Shown: piece by piece, positions 46,974 to 58,109 of the stretch
How positions within the stretch are numbered: the first letter of the stretch is position 1
How the letters are laid out: each line of letters begins with the position of its first letter
Assembly (NCBI GenBank): GCA_947652605.1
Contig: OX393582.1
Span: forward strand, 12,176,544 to 12,240,543
Direction: 5' to 3'
Source of the DNA: Elmis aenea
Lineage: Eukaryota > Arthropoda > Insecta > Coleoptera > Elmidae
DNA: 64,000 nt
The notes under the pieces: model-generated
The model's database searches: none
What the model saw: the letters and a program-made list of their open reading frames with translations, nothing else
What the model was told of the DNA's origin: nothing
Translations under genes and position numbers: made by a program

Positions 46974-47399
46974 TTTATTAGAATCGATAAAGTTGGTTTT
47001 TCCTGTTGTTTGATTATAGGTTAAATAAACGAAAAGTTGCTGGTTTTTAAACAGGTTTATTCGTTGCAAATTTTAAAAAAGATCCGATATGTTTCACCGA
47101 TGTTATTTTATCGGCATGCTCAGGGATGTTTTTTTAAAAAGTTGAAAAATGTTGAATTATGTTAAAATTGTTGAACATTTGTGTTGTTTTAAAATCAACA
47201 GATAATTCAATTTTTTCACAAATTAATGTTCAACAATTTTAACATAATTCAACATTTTTCAACTTTTTAAAAAAACATCCCTGAGGATGCCGATAAAATA
47301 ACATCGGCGAAACATGTCGGATCTTTTTTTAAATTTGCAACGAATAAACCTGTTTGAAAACCAGCAACTTTTCGTTTATTTAATTTATTAGAATCTATT
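46974..47399. repeat. Inverted repeat with Penelope-like features, nested in the hAT element
   Basis: A strong palindrome (about 47028-47387) has arms that include AAATAAACGAAAAGTTGCTG, CAGGTTTATTCGTTGCAAAT and GATCCGA-ATGTTTC. A second short palindrome lies at the centre around 47190. AATTTATTAGAATC occurs on both outer sides (46973-46986 and 47385-47398). The right arm carries a hammerhead-like motif. Inverted terminal repeats with hammerheads are known from Penelope-like retroelements. Confidence 0.6.
47269..47330 (+). ncRNA. Hammerhead-ribozyme-like motif (type I layout)
   Basis: The core CTGAGGA (47281-47287) is followed by one extra base, then stem II GCCGAT/ATCGGC (47289-47294 with 47303-47308) and GAAA (47309-47312). 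After a minimal stem III (AC-AT-GT) comes the cleavage triplet GTC (47316-47318). Stem I pairs ATCC with GGAT and then seven A with seven T, around one C-C mismatch. Only position 7 of the CUGAUGA core differs, a tolerated position. The mirrored copy on the left arm has CTGAGCA and is predicted dead. Activity is untested. Confidence 0.5.
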
Positions 47400-47749
47400 G
47401 GTTCTTTAAGAAACATTTTTTTCATACATTTATTCCTTTTTAATGAAATTTAATTTTTGAAGTAATAGATGTTAGGATGTTTTTTCTGCATTATTTTTAA
47501 ACTCATCATAAAAATAATTACAAGAAATATTCTTGTAATTGTATGCATTAAGTTTAAGTTCGAATATTAAATGAACTTCACCAAACATTCTCATTTCAAA
47601 AAAGGGTAACCGAAAAAGAGAACAAAAGTGAACATTTTTACATGAAAAAAGAAAAAGAAATATCAGAATTAAAAAAGAGAAAATGTTTTTTTAAAGTGAT
47701 ATTCTGGCAACCCTATGTAAATGAATTTAATAATATTAAATTATAAGGT

Positions 47750-48440
47750 TCGGCCACATCATTTTAAGCCTGTTCTAAGTCCTCAATTAAATTGATAAAT
47801 TTAATATCATCCATAATAAAAGAAAACAACAACTCACAACACACACAAAGGTTACGATTTGAGTGCAAAGCGAGCGGTATTTGCCAAGAGGAGTGGGTCT
47901 ACCCACTCGCGTTGAACGCGAATGGAGCGCCTGCGAGAGGAGACGTTGGGAATACGATTGTCAGTGGTTTGTGCACCCCTAGCGTTCAACGGTAGCGATA
48001 TCGCTGAACAGGAGGAGTTGAGAATTCCAGCCCAGAGCAGTGGTGTAAGTGGTTAGAGGAAATTGAGGAGAACGAAAAATATATTGAAGACAGTGAAGAC
48101 GAAGAATCCGAAGATGATTTGGAAGACTATGAAGACGGAGAAGAAAATCTTAGCGAACATGAATCGGAAACAGAGCCAGACATCAAAACAAATTTGGCCT
48201 GCTTTAACTTTTACTCGGCATGGTCATTGTAGCAAAAATTCCCCACTGAAATTTATCATCTAAACCTCTAAACCGTCTGTAGAAATCTTAACCTTTAATG
48301 TTTTCTAAAATTTCATTGTGTTACAATCGTAGAGGTAAACAAAAACAAACCGATTACAAACGGGAAGGATACTTTACCACCGCTAGCAAACGCGATAAAT
48401 TACATGAATTTGCATTGGCACTAATGACAGCAATGAAATT
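47750..48440 (+). pseudogene. Relic of a transposase-like acidic N-terminus, possibly piggyBac
   Basis: One frame reads EEIEENEKYIEDSEDEESED and EDGEENLSEHESETEPDI (48060-48186). The neighbouring frame continues FTRHGHCSKNSPLKFII and SKPSVEIL, and further on QTDYKREGYFTTASKRDKL. An acidic start followed by a GxxxxWxKxPP-like block recalls piggyBac transposases. It lies outside the piggyBac element at 48792 and is on the opposite strand, so it would be a separate relic. This identification is weak. Confidence 0.3.
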
Positions 48441-48791
48441 ATAAAAAAAAAACTTATGAAAGATTGAATTTTAAAATGAATTTTTGACCTGAGGGAGACA
48501 GCAGGGTTACTGTACATCATCAAAAATATTAAAAGTAAGTAAATCTGCACACAATCTTGCAAATTTGCTAACTATATTGCTTAAAGAGTTTTAAAATAAA
48601 AAAGAGAAGCTCATTATCTTAGTATTTGAATTTCGTCAAATTGCTCAATTTGCTAAATTTCATCCAAGTTATATAATTTATTAACTTCCTAATAATCAAT
48701 TTAAGTAAAACTTTTAAAAAGATGTAGCTATAAGACGAAACTACCACAAAACATAATTGTATCTGAATATTTGTTCCTTATACTTAATTAA

Positions 48792-49362
48792 CCTTTAACT
48801 AGTCGCGTGTACTGTGTATACATAACTACTCGCATGGCGCCTCGGAGGCACCATTGGGGTTTTATAACAATATTTTTGACTTAAAATCTTAAAAATGTGT
48901 TAAACTGCTTTATTCATGAAATATAAGCTAAATCTTAAAAAGAATAACAATGACTAAATAAATTATAAGATATAAAAAATATATATCTGTATATAAAACA
49001 TAACTGTAAAAACAGTTTTTTTTTTTTTTTTAATACGAATCAAACATTGGATGCAAAGCATTCACTGCACAATTTTATTGTATGCTCTGAACAAATATTT
49101 TTATGGCATTGCGAACAAATTTGTTGCGAATGTCGATTTTTAGCCCTAGGGCATAAATGATAGCGTTCATGCCGAGTAGCACATAATTGCATTTTACGGA
49201 CTGTAAAATAGAGAAATATGAATAATACTATATAATTCGTATTCCTAAAAGTACAATTGAGGAATACATAAACAGATATTAGTGACAAAAAAATTATTAA
49301 AAATGTAACAACGATTTAAAAAACGCTTGGCGCCTCTGCGGCGCCGTGCGACTACTTAAAGG
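48792..49362 (-). mobile_element. piggyBac deletion derivative with TTAA duplication (571 bp)
   Basis: The ends CCTTTAACTAGTCGCGTG and GCGACTACTTAAAGG are imperfect inverted repeats, flanked on both sides by TTAA (48788-48791 and 49363-49366). The words GGCGCCTC-GGAGGC and GGCGCCTCTGCGGCGCC are subterminal palindromes at both ends. The interior still codes for the last part of a piggyBac transposase on the minus strand. The rest of the gene is deleted. Confidence 0.92.
49040..49202 (-). pseudogene. piggyBac transposase C-terminal cysteine-rich domain
   Basis: After an acceptor-like TTTTACAG (ending 49202), the minus strand reads RKMQLCATRHERYHLCPRAK, RHSQQICSQCHKNICSEHT and LCSECF, then a stop at 49042-49040. 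The C-x2-C-x4-C-x2-H-like pattern and the LCPxxKxRxTxxxCxxCxxxxCxEH layout are those of the piggyBac RING-like tail that binds the element ends. The catalytic domain is absent. An intron just before this exon is inferred only from the acceptor. Confidence 0.8.
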
Positions 49363-49366
49363 TTAA

Positions 49367-52300
49367 GGCTTTGTTCTTTTTTAATTCTTTTTATGTATAC
49401 AATCAACTAATCTAGTCGTGACGACCAATCTACAAATTTCAATTAATCTAATCACCCTAAAACCATTAGCTAAAAGGTTCTATTATAACCTGCTCAAACT
49501 TTATATTTGTAACTTAAGTAAAAAAAAAACATACTTTTACGTAAATAAAATTAAAAAGAATAATAAAATTTACAGGATTATTGCAAATGAGATGGAACAA
49601 ATCCGTTGAATAAGAAAAATAACCCTAAGCTCCCTGATCCTTTGCAAGGTATTCTAGCACTTTCGTGTTATCGTCTTGGAACATGACACCGCGTTCATTA
49701 CACAACTGGGAATAATTTTCCAACAATGTCGCTTTGTCTTTTCTATTGCTGGCAATAAACCTCAGATATTATGGATTTTTCTTGAAAAGAGATTCAGCAA
49801 CAACTAAACCACATCTAGCTCATTGGTATAGATGCAAACTACTTCTGAAAAAACTTAATAGATTCTTGATTCTCATTATACACTTATTAAATTTGTACTA
49901 AACAAATTTTTCATTTCTAGTCTACGCGCATTTATATGCAGATTCGTAGCACAATGATGGACAAATATGATTATCTTTTTTAAAAAGATAGACAGCAATG
50001 TTTAATCCACTAGACGGGAAATGTACTTGTTAATGCAGCTTGTTCAACAATCACAAAATATTGCGCGTCTTTGGAAATAAACGTCTGATTTTTTCCCCCA
50101 AAAGTGCTTAGAAAAGCGCTATATATTTAGTTTCGTTCTAAAATTATTAAGCATCAAGGCAAGATCCACTTGAAGAGCTACTTCGAGCAGAAGATTTTAT
50201 AGGGTCATCTGTAGTTACTATAAAATCAGCCTATAACTATCGAAGCACCAAGGGAGGCAATCTTATCCAAAAGTGATAATATCGGTATAGAGTACAGATA
50301 ACTTTAAAAGGGTACAAAATTGCTTGGATGCCGAAGCACGCCAATTTAAACATTTGCTATTATTTCGTACAGTTAAATAAATTATGTCTATTTTTTATTG
50401 ATCCAGACTTTTGGATATTATTTTTAGTATGTTAATCGGACAAGTCCTTCGAAATAACTTAATGTACAGTAAAAAATATATAAACATATTGAACACTTTT
50501 CTGTTTCCTTTAGACACCTTTTGCAAATCATAAGATGAAATTGAGCATTTTTGCATAAATTTAAAAAAAAAACAATTTTGCGTTAGATGTTTAAATATTT
50601 TCTTAACATTTTCACAAATTTTTTGAGTTATTTGCTATTTAACCATTCATACTTCGTTACTTGTACTTATGCAATCATATTAGAAACTAGACTAATTTTC
50701 CGAGTTTTTAAGGGTTGTTATATTTTTATTCTATTATCATCTTACCGTTAATTAAAAGAAACTTAATGATAACGTTGCTCAGAAACACTATATGCACATT
50801 TCTCTCGTAATTTTTAATTGAAAATTATGCTAATAGCGAATTTTTAATTAGTAATAAAGGATGTGAAATATTTAAACGTGTTACTGCATAATACGAAGAA
50901 AATTAATACCAGTTTAGATACGGGTCCTATTAAACATTGTCAATATTGTCTTGGCTTTTAAAGGTTAAAGTAATTCGGTCTAATTTAAATACAATTTTAA
51001 AGCTTTAAATTGTCAAACTGAATAATGTAAACTAACAATAAAAAAGCTTAAATGTATCGTAAATTCAAGTTCACTAAAAAGCATTTATAAAAACTCAAAA
51101 ACGATTGATTTTAGATACATATAACCCATATATTTTCGATGGAGAATTAAATTTTACATTAACAAATTATAAAATATGCTGGTTGTTCTGTTTAAAAAAA
51201 AAACAAGTGACGTATCGGTGCGCTAAAAAAAAATTGGGTATAGTTGGAAATAATTGAAGGTTATGTAGTAAAATACCACCTACAACGTTTGATCAAAACT
51301 TTTTTTTTTGTAAAATTGTCACAAAACGAGATATTGATACTTTGCTTTTTGTACACAATGTATATTTTTTAGCAAGTCATATATTATTGATATATTAGTG
51401 TTAAAAACAGCGTCCAATGTTCACAAATCCGTTTTGCTTGACTCGTAAGTAGATATAGCTAAAGCGAGCTTATTAGTAAAGGAAGGCAATACGCAAAAAA
51501 ATCTGCAAGATCAGTTATAACACTATCTGTGGTATGCAGAGTTATCGAGACTGCTAAATGGAAGTTTTCTTGGGTCGGGAAAGCTCGCTCGCCTCTTAGC
51601 TGTTATTGCAAAACGAGAAAGATTTGTGAATGCACAATCAGGGTCGCGCGAAGAATGCTTGCCTCTCGGATGCCACTTTAAATTTAGCAATCTTTTATAA
51701 AAAATAGTTTTTAATATCACATAAGACCCTATAAATTCCAGGAAAGTCTATAAATGAACATCATTACATAAAGACAAAAAGCAAGTGATAAAAAATGCAG
51801 GAATAAAGTAACTATTAAAGAATTCGTTACCCCATAAAGGACCAACATTGCAAAAACGCAACATTTATTCAAAAAAATGTTTTTGCGATAAAAACTTTAT
51901 ATTTTCCTGTTATTTAAACTGAAGTTAATAAACAAGATTTAAAATACATATAAGTTTTTCTCAAAGTTTATTACGTTAGGCTATAATTTTTTAAAGATAC
52001 CCAATTTTCATTAATTTCAAATCCATTTTTATAATGGTTTTAAATTACTAAAAACTTTTTTCGAATTTTGCAAGCCACTGCCCACGACCCCACGAGAGCA
52101 ATTGCCATGAATTTGAATTAACTGCAGGTGAAAACGAACGATGTTATAACAAAAATAAATGAACTTAGGAAAGATGAATCAGTAAACGAAATGAAAGGTA
52201 TAGTAGGTAATAAAAGCAATAAACTCTAACTACTGTCGTCCTTCGAAGAATGTATTACCTACTATCAGATTTGAGTTTTGATAAAATAGGATCTAAAAAG

Positions 52301-52980
52301 ACGAACAATAAGAGAAAAAAAAGATGTTGCTTGTATAAAACTACAATAATACATATAAATGTGCCAAACATGTAAAGTGCACCTTAATACTGAATGTTTT
52401 GGAATATTTTACATAAAAATGTAAAATATTGGAGTTACTAAAGTTGCGTAAACGCATTTTTTAATTTTTTTTATAGAAGCAGTTATGATTTCTTACTTGT
52501 TCTTCAAAGCCTAGTTTGTTGATATTTATATTACAGCAAATAAACAAATATAATAATAATAATCTTAGTATTTCTTTGGTTGGTCCTTAATGGGTAAAAG
52601 AACAAGCAATTGAATACAATCATTTTGGGTTCCTCAATATAGAAAAAAAAAACAATAAACTTATCGAATGGAACAAGAAAAGACAAGCCACAAAACTTGA
52701 TTACCTATTGTGTTTAGTTATTAACTTCAAAAAAAAACAATGTAAGAGACAATCATTGACAGTAAGCATTTTGCGAAAAGTCCAACCAACATTACGTAAC
52801 CACATTGCTTTTATTGGCTAAAAACTACTTCAACACATTTCATATTGTGAAATTTAACAGTTGTTAGAAGTTGATTAAAGACTGCTGGGTACACTTTCGG
52901 ACTACCACGTACGTGCTTATATTGTGCAATATTTTCTGAAACAAATAAATAAATCTATACTGTCTTACAAAAACACGAGG
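49367..52980. other. AT-rich stretch, no recognised gene or repeat
   Basis: No frame longer than about 65 codons with recognisable content. No terminal repeats were found. Some patches (51180-51350) have foldback-arm style wording but no end. Confidence 0.4.
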
Positions 52981-52985
52981 CATAG

Positions 52986-53438
52986 ATGATTGCAAGTCGT
53001 CACACAATAATCCCTATTCGCTTAGCTCCAGTGGCATTTGCTGAAAATCTCAAAGCTTCGGAGGATAGGCTTATTTTGGACACAAAAAAGCTCAACAAGC
53101 AACAGAAGATGAATATCAAAAAAGGCGAACGACTGCAGAACGCAGTGCGTCCCAGAAGAAGTAAAATAATTATTTTATTGAAAATCGATTTAAATTTAAA
53201 AGGTTATGTGTCTCTGAAACAAAAGTATTGCTCAACTATTCTAAATAAGCTAAATGTCCCTCAAAATAAAAATCTTATTAACTCTAGCTTAAGAATAATT
53301 ACTATCTATTTGTTATGTTTGCTATTGACGAAAGTTCTTGTTAAATTAATTTATACTCAAATTTTGCTTTCTATTGTCCATCACAGACTAAAAATTCGCC
53401 TAAAAAATAACATGAGGCCTATTATACATTTCTATTAG
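52986..53438 (+). CDS. Unrecognised 150-codon open frame, doubtful gene
   Basis: The frame starts MIASRHTIIPIRLAPVAFAE. Its first 60 residues are less AT-biased and charged (LDTKKLNKQQKMNIKKGERL, AVRPRR). The remainder is lysine, leucine and isoleucine-rich, as expected of random AT-rich DNA. I recognise no domain, signal or neighbour that supports a function. It may be a relic of an older coding segment in its first part only. Confidence 0.2.
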   Translation: MIASRHTIIPIRLAPVAFAENLKASEDRLILDTKKLNKQQKMNIKKGERLQNAVRPRRSKIIILLKIDLNLKGYVSLKQKYCSTILNKLNVPQNKNLINSSLRIITIYLLCLLLTKVLVKLIYTQILLSIVHHRLKIRLKNNMRPIIHFY

Positions 53439-53704
53439 CAATCCACCACTTACATGCAATTAGATCTTTTTTTTAAATTAGTTTGCAATGCTGCAAAAAT
53501 ATATAGGTAGGTACCTAACTGTGAAAGTACTGCAACCCAAAAAGTTTATATTTACTAGAACGTAATCTTGTTCGATACTTTGGGGAAAGAATATAAGTTA
53601 AGAAACAAAGAAAAGGTTGTACAAAAGTATTGTACAACCTGTAACAAAATACCACCACAATTGTAGGATTTAAATGTTAAAAATAATAGAAATTTGTTAG
53701 CTAC

Positions 53705-54075
53705 TGAAATGGACGGTCTAAGGAGAAGCTGTAGTGTAGAAAATCAAGTTTGGACCGAGTTAGGAATGATACCATAAGAGAAAACATGGATGTAAATATA
53801 ATTATAGCAGATGTAGTAAAAACGAGAGCTAACATAGTTTGGAGACACTAAAAGGATGGACGAAAGAAGGTGGTCTTGAAAAATTATACAATTAATTCCG
53901 ACCAAGAAGAGGAAGAGAGGATGACCAAGAAGGAGCTAGAGAGTAGATTCAGATGAGACAAAGAGAAATAGAGGTTAAGAGGAGAACATATTTGTTATAC
54001 GACAGAAAGAAATGGAGAATAGGGATGGAGAGGCGGTAGATTTCTGTAGAAATCTGTATTTAAAAAAAAAGTAAT
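53705..54075 (+). pseudogene. LINE 3' end relic with poly(A) tail
   Basis: The plus-strand frames read MDGLRRSCS, then MDVNIIIADVVKTRANIVWR, then RPRRGREDDQEG and YDRKKWRIG. These correspond to the LRRSxGVSRxDRIRNE, WYGHVxRM, RGRPRxxW and DRxxWRxG blocks at the end of a LINE pol. It finishes with an A-run at 54061-54069. Several stops mark it as dead. It is a different LINE copy from those above. Confidence 0.7.
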
Positions 54076-54079
54076 AATC

Positions 54080-55400
54080 TTGTTGCACAAAACATTTAAA
54101 AATTTTCTTTACATGCGAATTTACATTCTTACGTGAAAACGAACTGTATACAAAATCACACCCGAAAGGATAAAAAAGGCTAAAGGATTATAGGACTATG
54201 ATGAATAATAATACAGTGGATTCTTGACCTTCGTATGGTTCGATGTTCAAACAACTGGAAACTAAAACAAAAATTTGAGGGTAACCCGATTTTTTAACGC
54301 CAAGTCAAAAACATCTCGCAAATTTAGTTTGTTTTATTTATTTCTTTAGGTTGTCTTTATGTCTTTTTTTTAAATACTTATTAATAATGGCACTAAATAA
54401 AGTGACTAGAGGTCAAAAGCCTTAATTGACATTTCTGCGATGTTTCATCTGGGGTAAATTTTCTTATGGGAAATTTTACCTTTACCTATTTTTAAAGCCG
54501 AACAACTTTAAATTCGAACTTTCCCTTAGAATGTGTTTTGTTTGAAGCTCGAGAGTCAACTGTAATTTAAAAAAAATATTATGAAGGAAAAAATGTTAAT
54601 AGGGTTACAACACGAAAACTGATTATTGCTTTGTGAACTTTAACATAAAAAATACAAAACCTTTGTTAATATTAACATATTATTCTTAAATATGAGAACT
54701 GTTGTCTTAAACTTTAATTTTAAAGAAAATTACTTGATGCTTAATTCTATTAAAACTGAAACTTTGTTTAACCTTTTAATAAAAAAGTTAAAAATTTAGT
54801 AATTATGAAAACTTTCAAGCATTTCAGAAAGTTTTTAAATATTGTAGATTTTTTATGTAGCAGTCTCTTAACGGTGAACCTAATTATTTCTATTTAAAAA
54901 AAATTCTTTTAATATGACTTTTTGAATTTTGTCACTTCATTGAAATTGATCATTATCTTTGGAAAAAAATCATAATATACTGTTGATTCGTTAAATACAT
55001 CTTGCAGCATACTACCTAAAATATTATCCGTACAGGCTAATATAGATATAGTGAAACAGTATGTAATTAAAATAATTATCTTCTATTAATATGCTAATAT
55101 GAATTTCAAATTACGTCTAGGCTTATATACATACATACACATGTTCATTCACATTTGATAGTTGAATAGGCTTGTGTGTTCGTTACACCAAGCGTAATTT
55201 TACAGCAACCCTCAAGCTAAACTCATGTTGATGAAAATTATCACCTTTTATGGTTGAGTAACTGTTAATGAAAAAATATGCAAAGCAGTTCTATTTTATT
55301 CCCAAACGGTATGATACATTTAGCGTGGAAAGAAAAAACCTATATTTTTGTTAATCGCTTAAAATTCTGTACAAGATGATATTTCTTCAATAACATACAT
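54080..55400. other. AT-rich stretch, no feature seen
   Basis: No supported frame, no repeats with identifiable ends. Confidence 0.45.
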
Positions 55401-55405
55401 ATATA

Positions 55406-55990
55406 CAGGGTGCCCATTTTTCTAACCTACTGTATGGGTAACTCCGTTAATATTAGAGATACAGAAACGTTTAAATTAGCAAATTTGTGCAGAATTTAAA
55501 GGAAAATCTGATGCCATTTTCAAATTTGACCTACGTCATCAACTTTTTGAAATATTTTGAAAAAACTGAAAAAGGTCGATTTTTTCAAACTTAAATAATT
55601 CCGGATCCATATGAGTTAGAACCAAAATAAAAATTTGCTTTTATAGATGTGTTTACGTAGATTTCAAATATGTTAACGAAATTTTCATAGCACTCTCGAT
55701 TTCCGAGTTATAGCACAAACTTGCATTTTTTTAAAATGGAAGTCATAGTTGGCTATGGTCTTATTAAAAAGGTTATTTTTTTCTCGTTTCAATGATATAA
55801 GGGTTGTTATGCTTTACTTTTGTAGTTTTTCTTTAAATAAGCAAAAATCATTTTACATGTTCACTGCCTACTAATAGATGGGAGTTATCCTGTGTTGATT
55901 GTCTTTTTTTTTTTCGATGTGACATTTAAGAGTTGTCTCTTATCGTTAGTGTAGCAGTTATTAGCCAGTTACAAATTTTAAAAACAAAAC
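55406..55990 (+). repeat. Solo arm of a CAGGGTG-type foldback
   Basis: Begins ATATACAGGGTGCCCATTTT and GGGTAACTCCGTTAATATTA, and later has AGTTGGCTATGGTCTTATTA. The same order of words is in the arms at 41987 and 56892 (GTATCTCGGTTA, AGTTGGC-ATGAC). The other arm is missing. Confidence 0.65.
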
Positions 55991-56814
55991 CTCATAATTA
56001 CATTAAAGTGACAGAAATGCCGAGAAAATGTCTAAGCATCACTAAAATGTTAATGCTATGTTCTGTGGTTAATGCTCTGACATTTTAAATTACTAATTAC
56101 CGTCAGTGTGTGAAACAGCTAAAGATAACGAGCTTAATGGCAAGAATCTTCAGAGGAATTGAAAATTTTAGTATTAAAAATGGGGATATAGGCACGCTAG
56201 CGTATAATAATGTTTGAGCAAACGTTTTGTAAGCCTGTGCGCTTCTGTCTTTGGAGAGCAAGATTTCTTTGTAAATTTTCTCTTAGAGATTGCCAAGGGG
56301 GCCATATGATTTCTTATTTATCTTAACGACTGAACAAACTTACGGAGCTTCATGAAACAGCTAGATACACAATCTATTGCACACAGCGGAGCCCTGCGGA
56401 AAATTTTACATGAATTTCATTTTTTATTGTTGATATAAAATTATTAAATAATTAGCTTTTACTTTATGGTATCCGTACTAACTTGTTTTAGTTGGTCGAT
56501 TTGAATAAAGTAGTTAATTAAATGCTAGCAATTGTTTGTTTTATTGCGTTATTATACACAATAAATTGTACAAAGCGCTAAAAACTAGAGAGAAAATAAT
56601 TTAAATTTAAATTATTCTATTCATAACGTCGATCTCATTAAAACCTATTATATTTTCTTTATCAGATGCAGCTGAATAAAATATGCAAACAGCGATTTAA
56701 ATTATAATCAACACACCGGTAATTCGCAAAGTTATGATTCAGCAAAATGTATTTAAATATTATGCAACGATATAGCATAACGCATAACCGATAATTCTAT
56801 TTTTTTTATTTGCA

Positions 56815-56890
56815 ATCAAAAACCATTTACAATTAAGTACATAGGTACTTTGATTTTTCCTTTGGTATAGTTGCCATAGTAGATACATGT
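56815..56890. other. Short flank showing extended symmetry
   Basis: TAGATACATG just left of the element end is mirrored by CATGTATCTA at 58103-58112 on the right. The inverted repeat therefore runs about 10 bases beyond the TA that normally marks the border. Confidence 0.5.
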
Positions 56891-56891
56891 A

Positions 56892-58100
56892 CAGGGTGGA
56901 CCAAATTCGAATGTTTTACGGGGTATCTCGGTTACCGTAATAGATAGCGAAAATCTGATTTCGGTCTCTTGGGCTATTTTTTTGAGAAAATAACGCCTAT
57001 GCAATCAGATTTTTCTATCGGATTCCATTTTGGCACTACAGACGGAAAATGAAATTTCATCATTTTTGAAAATTTGCTGTAACTTCTTTATTTATTAAAT
57101 TAGAACAAAATGTTATAAAGGTTTCTTATACAGATTTTTATGCTTAATTTAAAAACAGTATTTTTTTCTTAGCCTCCTTGACTTTTGAAATATGGAGTAA
57201 ACTTAAATTTTTTTAAATGGAAACCCTAGTTGGCCATGACTTAAGGTGAAAGAGTATTTTTTTAGCTTTTCAAAAATATATAGTTTTATATATTTGTTGC
57301 AAAAAATAGCCAAGATATGGCCGATTTTGTACAAATTCGTTCATCAAAGTTTGCCATGATTTCGTAAACAAGTGATGTTTGCAATTATTAAACAACTAAA
57401 CGTCATTTCGAAGTAATTTTTTTAACTTTTAAGCAAATCCGTGTATTATTTTGTATTTTATAACTGTTTATTGTGGTATTGTGAACATGGCTAAATTTTC
57501 ACTTTTTGAAAAGTTTAATATTTTAGAATATTACTTTGTAAGTGATAAAAACGTAGCGGTTGCTGCAGAATTTACATGGCAATGACGTTTAGCTGTTTAA
57601 TAGTTGCAAACATCACTTGTTTACAAAATCATGGCAAACTTTGATGATCGAATTTTTACAAAATCGGCCATATCTTGGCTATTTTTTGCAACAAATATAT
57701 AAAACTATATATTTTTGAAAAGCTAAAAAAATACTCTTTCACATTAAGTCATGGCCAACTAGGGTTTCCATTTAAAAAAATGTAAGTTTAATCCATATCT
57801 CGAAAGTCAAGAAGGCTAAGAAAAAAATACTTTTCTTTTTAAATTAAGCATAAAAATCTGTATAAAAAACCTTTATAACATTTTGTTCTAATTTAATAAA
57901 TAAAGAAGTTACAGCAAATTTTCAAAAATGATGAAAATTCATTTTCCGTCTGTAGTGCCAAAATGGAATCCGATAGAAAAAATCTGATTGCATAGGCGTT
58001 ATTTTCTCAAAAAAATAGCCCAAGAGACCGAAATCAGATTTTCGCTATCTATTACGGTAACCGAGATACCCCGTAAAACATTCGAATTTGGTCCACCCTG
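56892..58100. mobile_element. Foldback transposon with TA duplication (1209 bp)
   Basis: The ends CAGGGTGGACCAAATTCGAA and its complement are flanked by TA (56890-56891 and 58101-58102). The arms are about 470-500 bp and very similar. The loop (about 57410-57600) encodes a 32-residue transposase-like start. The right arm has then been partly copied again in tandem (58110-58325). Confidence 0.95.
57487..57585 (+). pseudogene. Relic of a transposase N-terminal helix-turn-helix
   Basis: Inside the loop of the foldback, ATG 57487 opens a 32-residue frame, MAKFSLFEKFNILEYYFVSD then KNVAVAAEFTWQ, before a stop at 57583. The pattern (FS..EK..IL..YF....N...AA..F) matches the first helices of mariner-like and related transposases. 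It is the only non-palindromic coding trace in the element. It is too short to fold as a domain by itself and is most likely a leftover of the parental transposase gene. Confidence 0.5.
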
Positions 58101-58109
58101 TACATGTAT

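Larger units (their letters stand above)
46657..47715. mobile_element. hAT-type element with 8-bp target duplication (1059 bp)
   Basis: The ends TAGGGTTGCCAGATAT and ATATTCTGGCAACCCTA are flanked by identical TGTAAATG (46649-46656 and 47716-47723). No transposase is left. Its interior is occupied by the Penelope-like inverted repeat. Confidence 0.93.

Noticed and set aside
46827..47069. 80-codon minus-strand frame in the hAT element
   Set aside because: AT-rich, no transposase motif, and it overlaps the arm of the Penelope-like palindrome.
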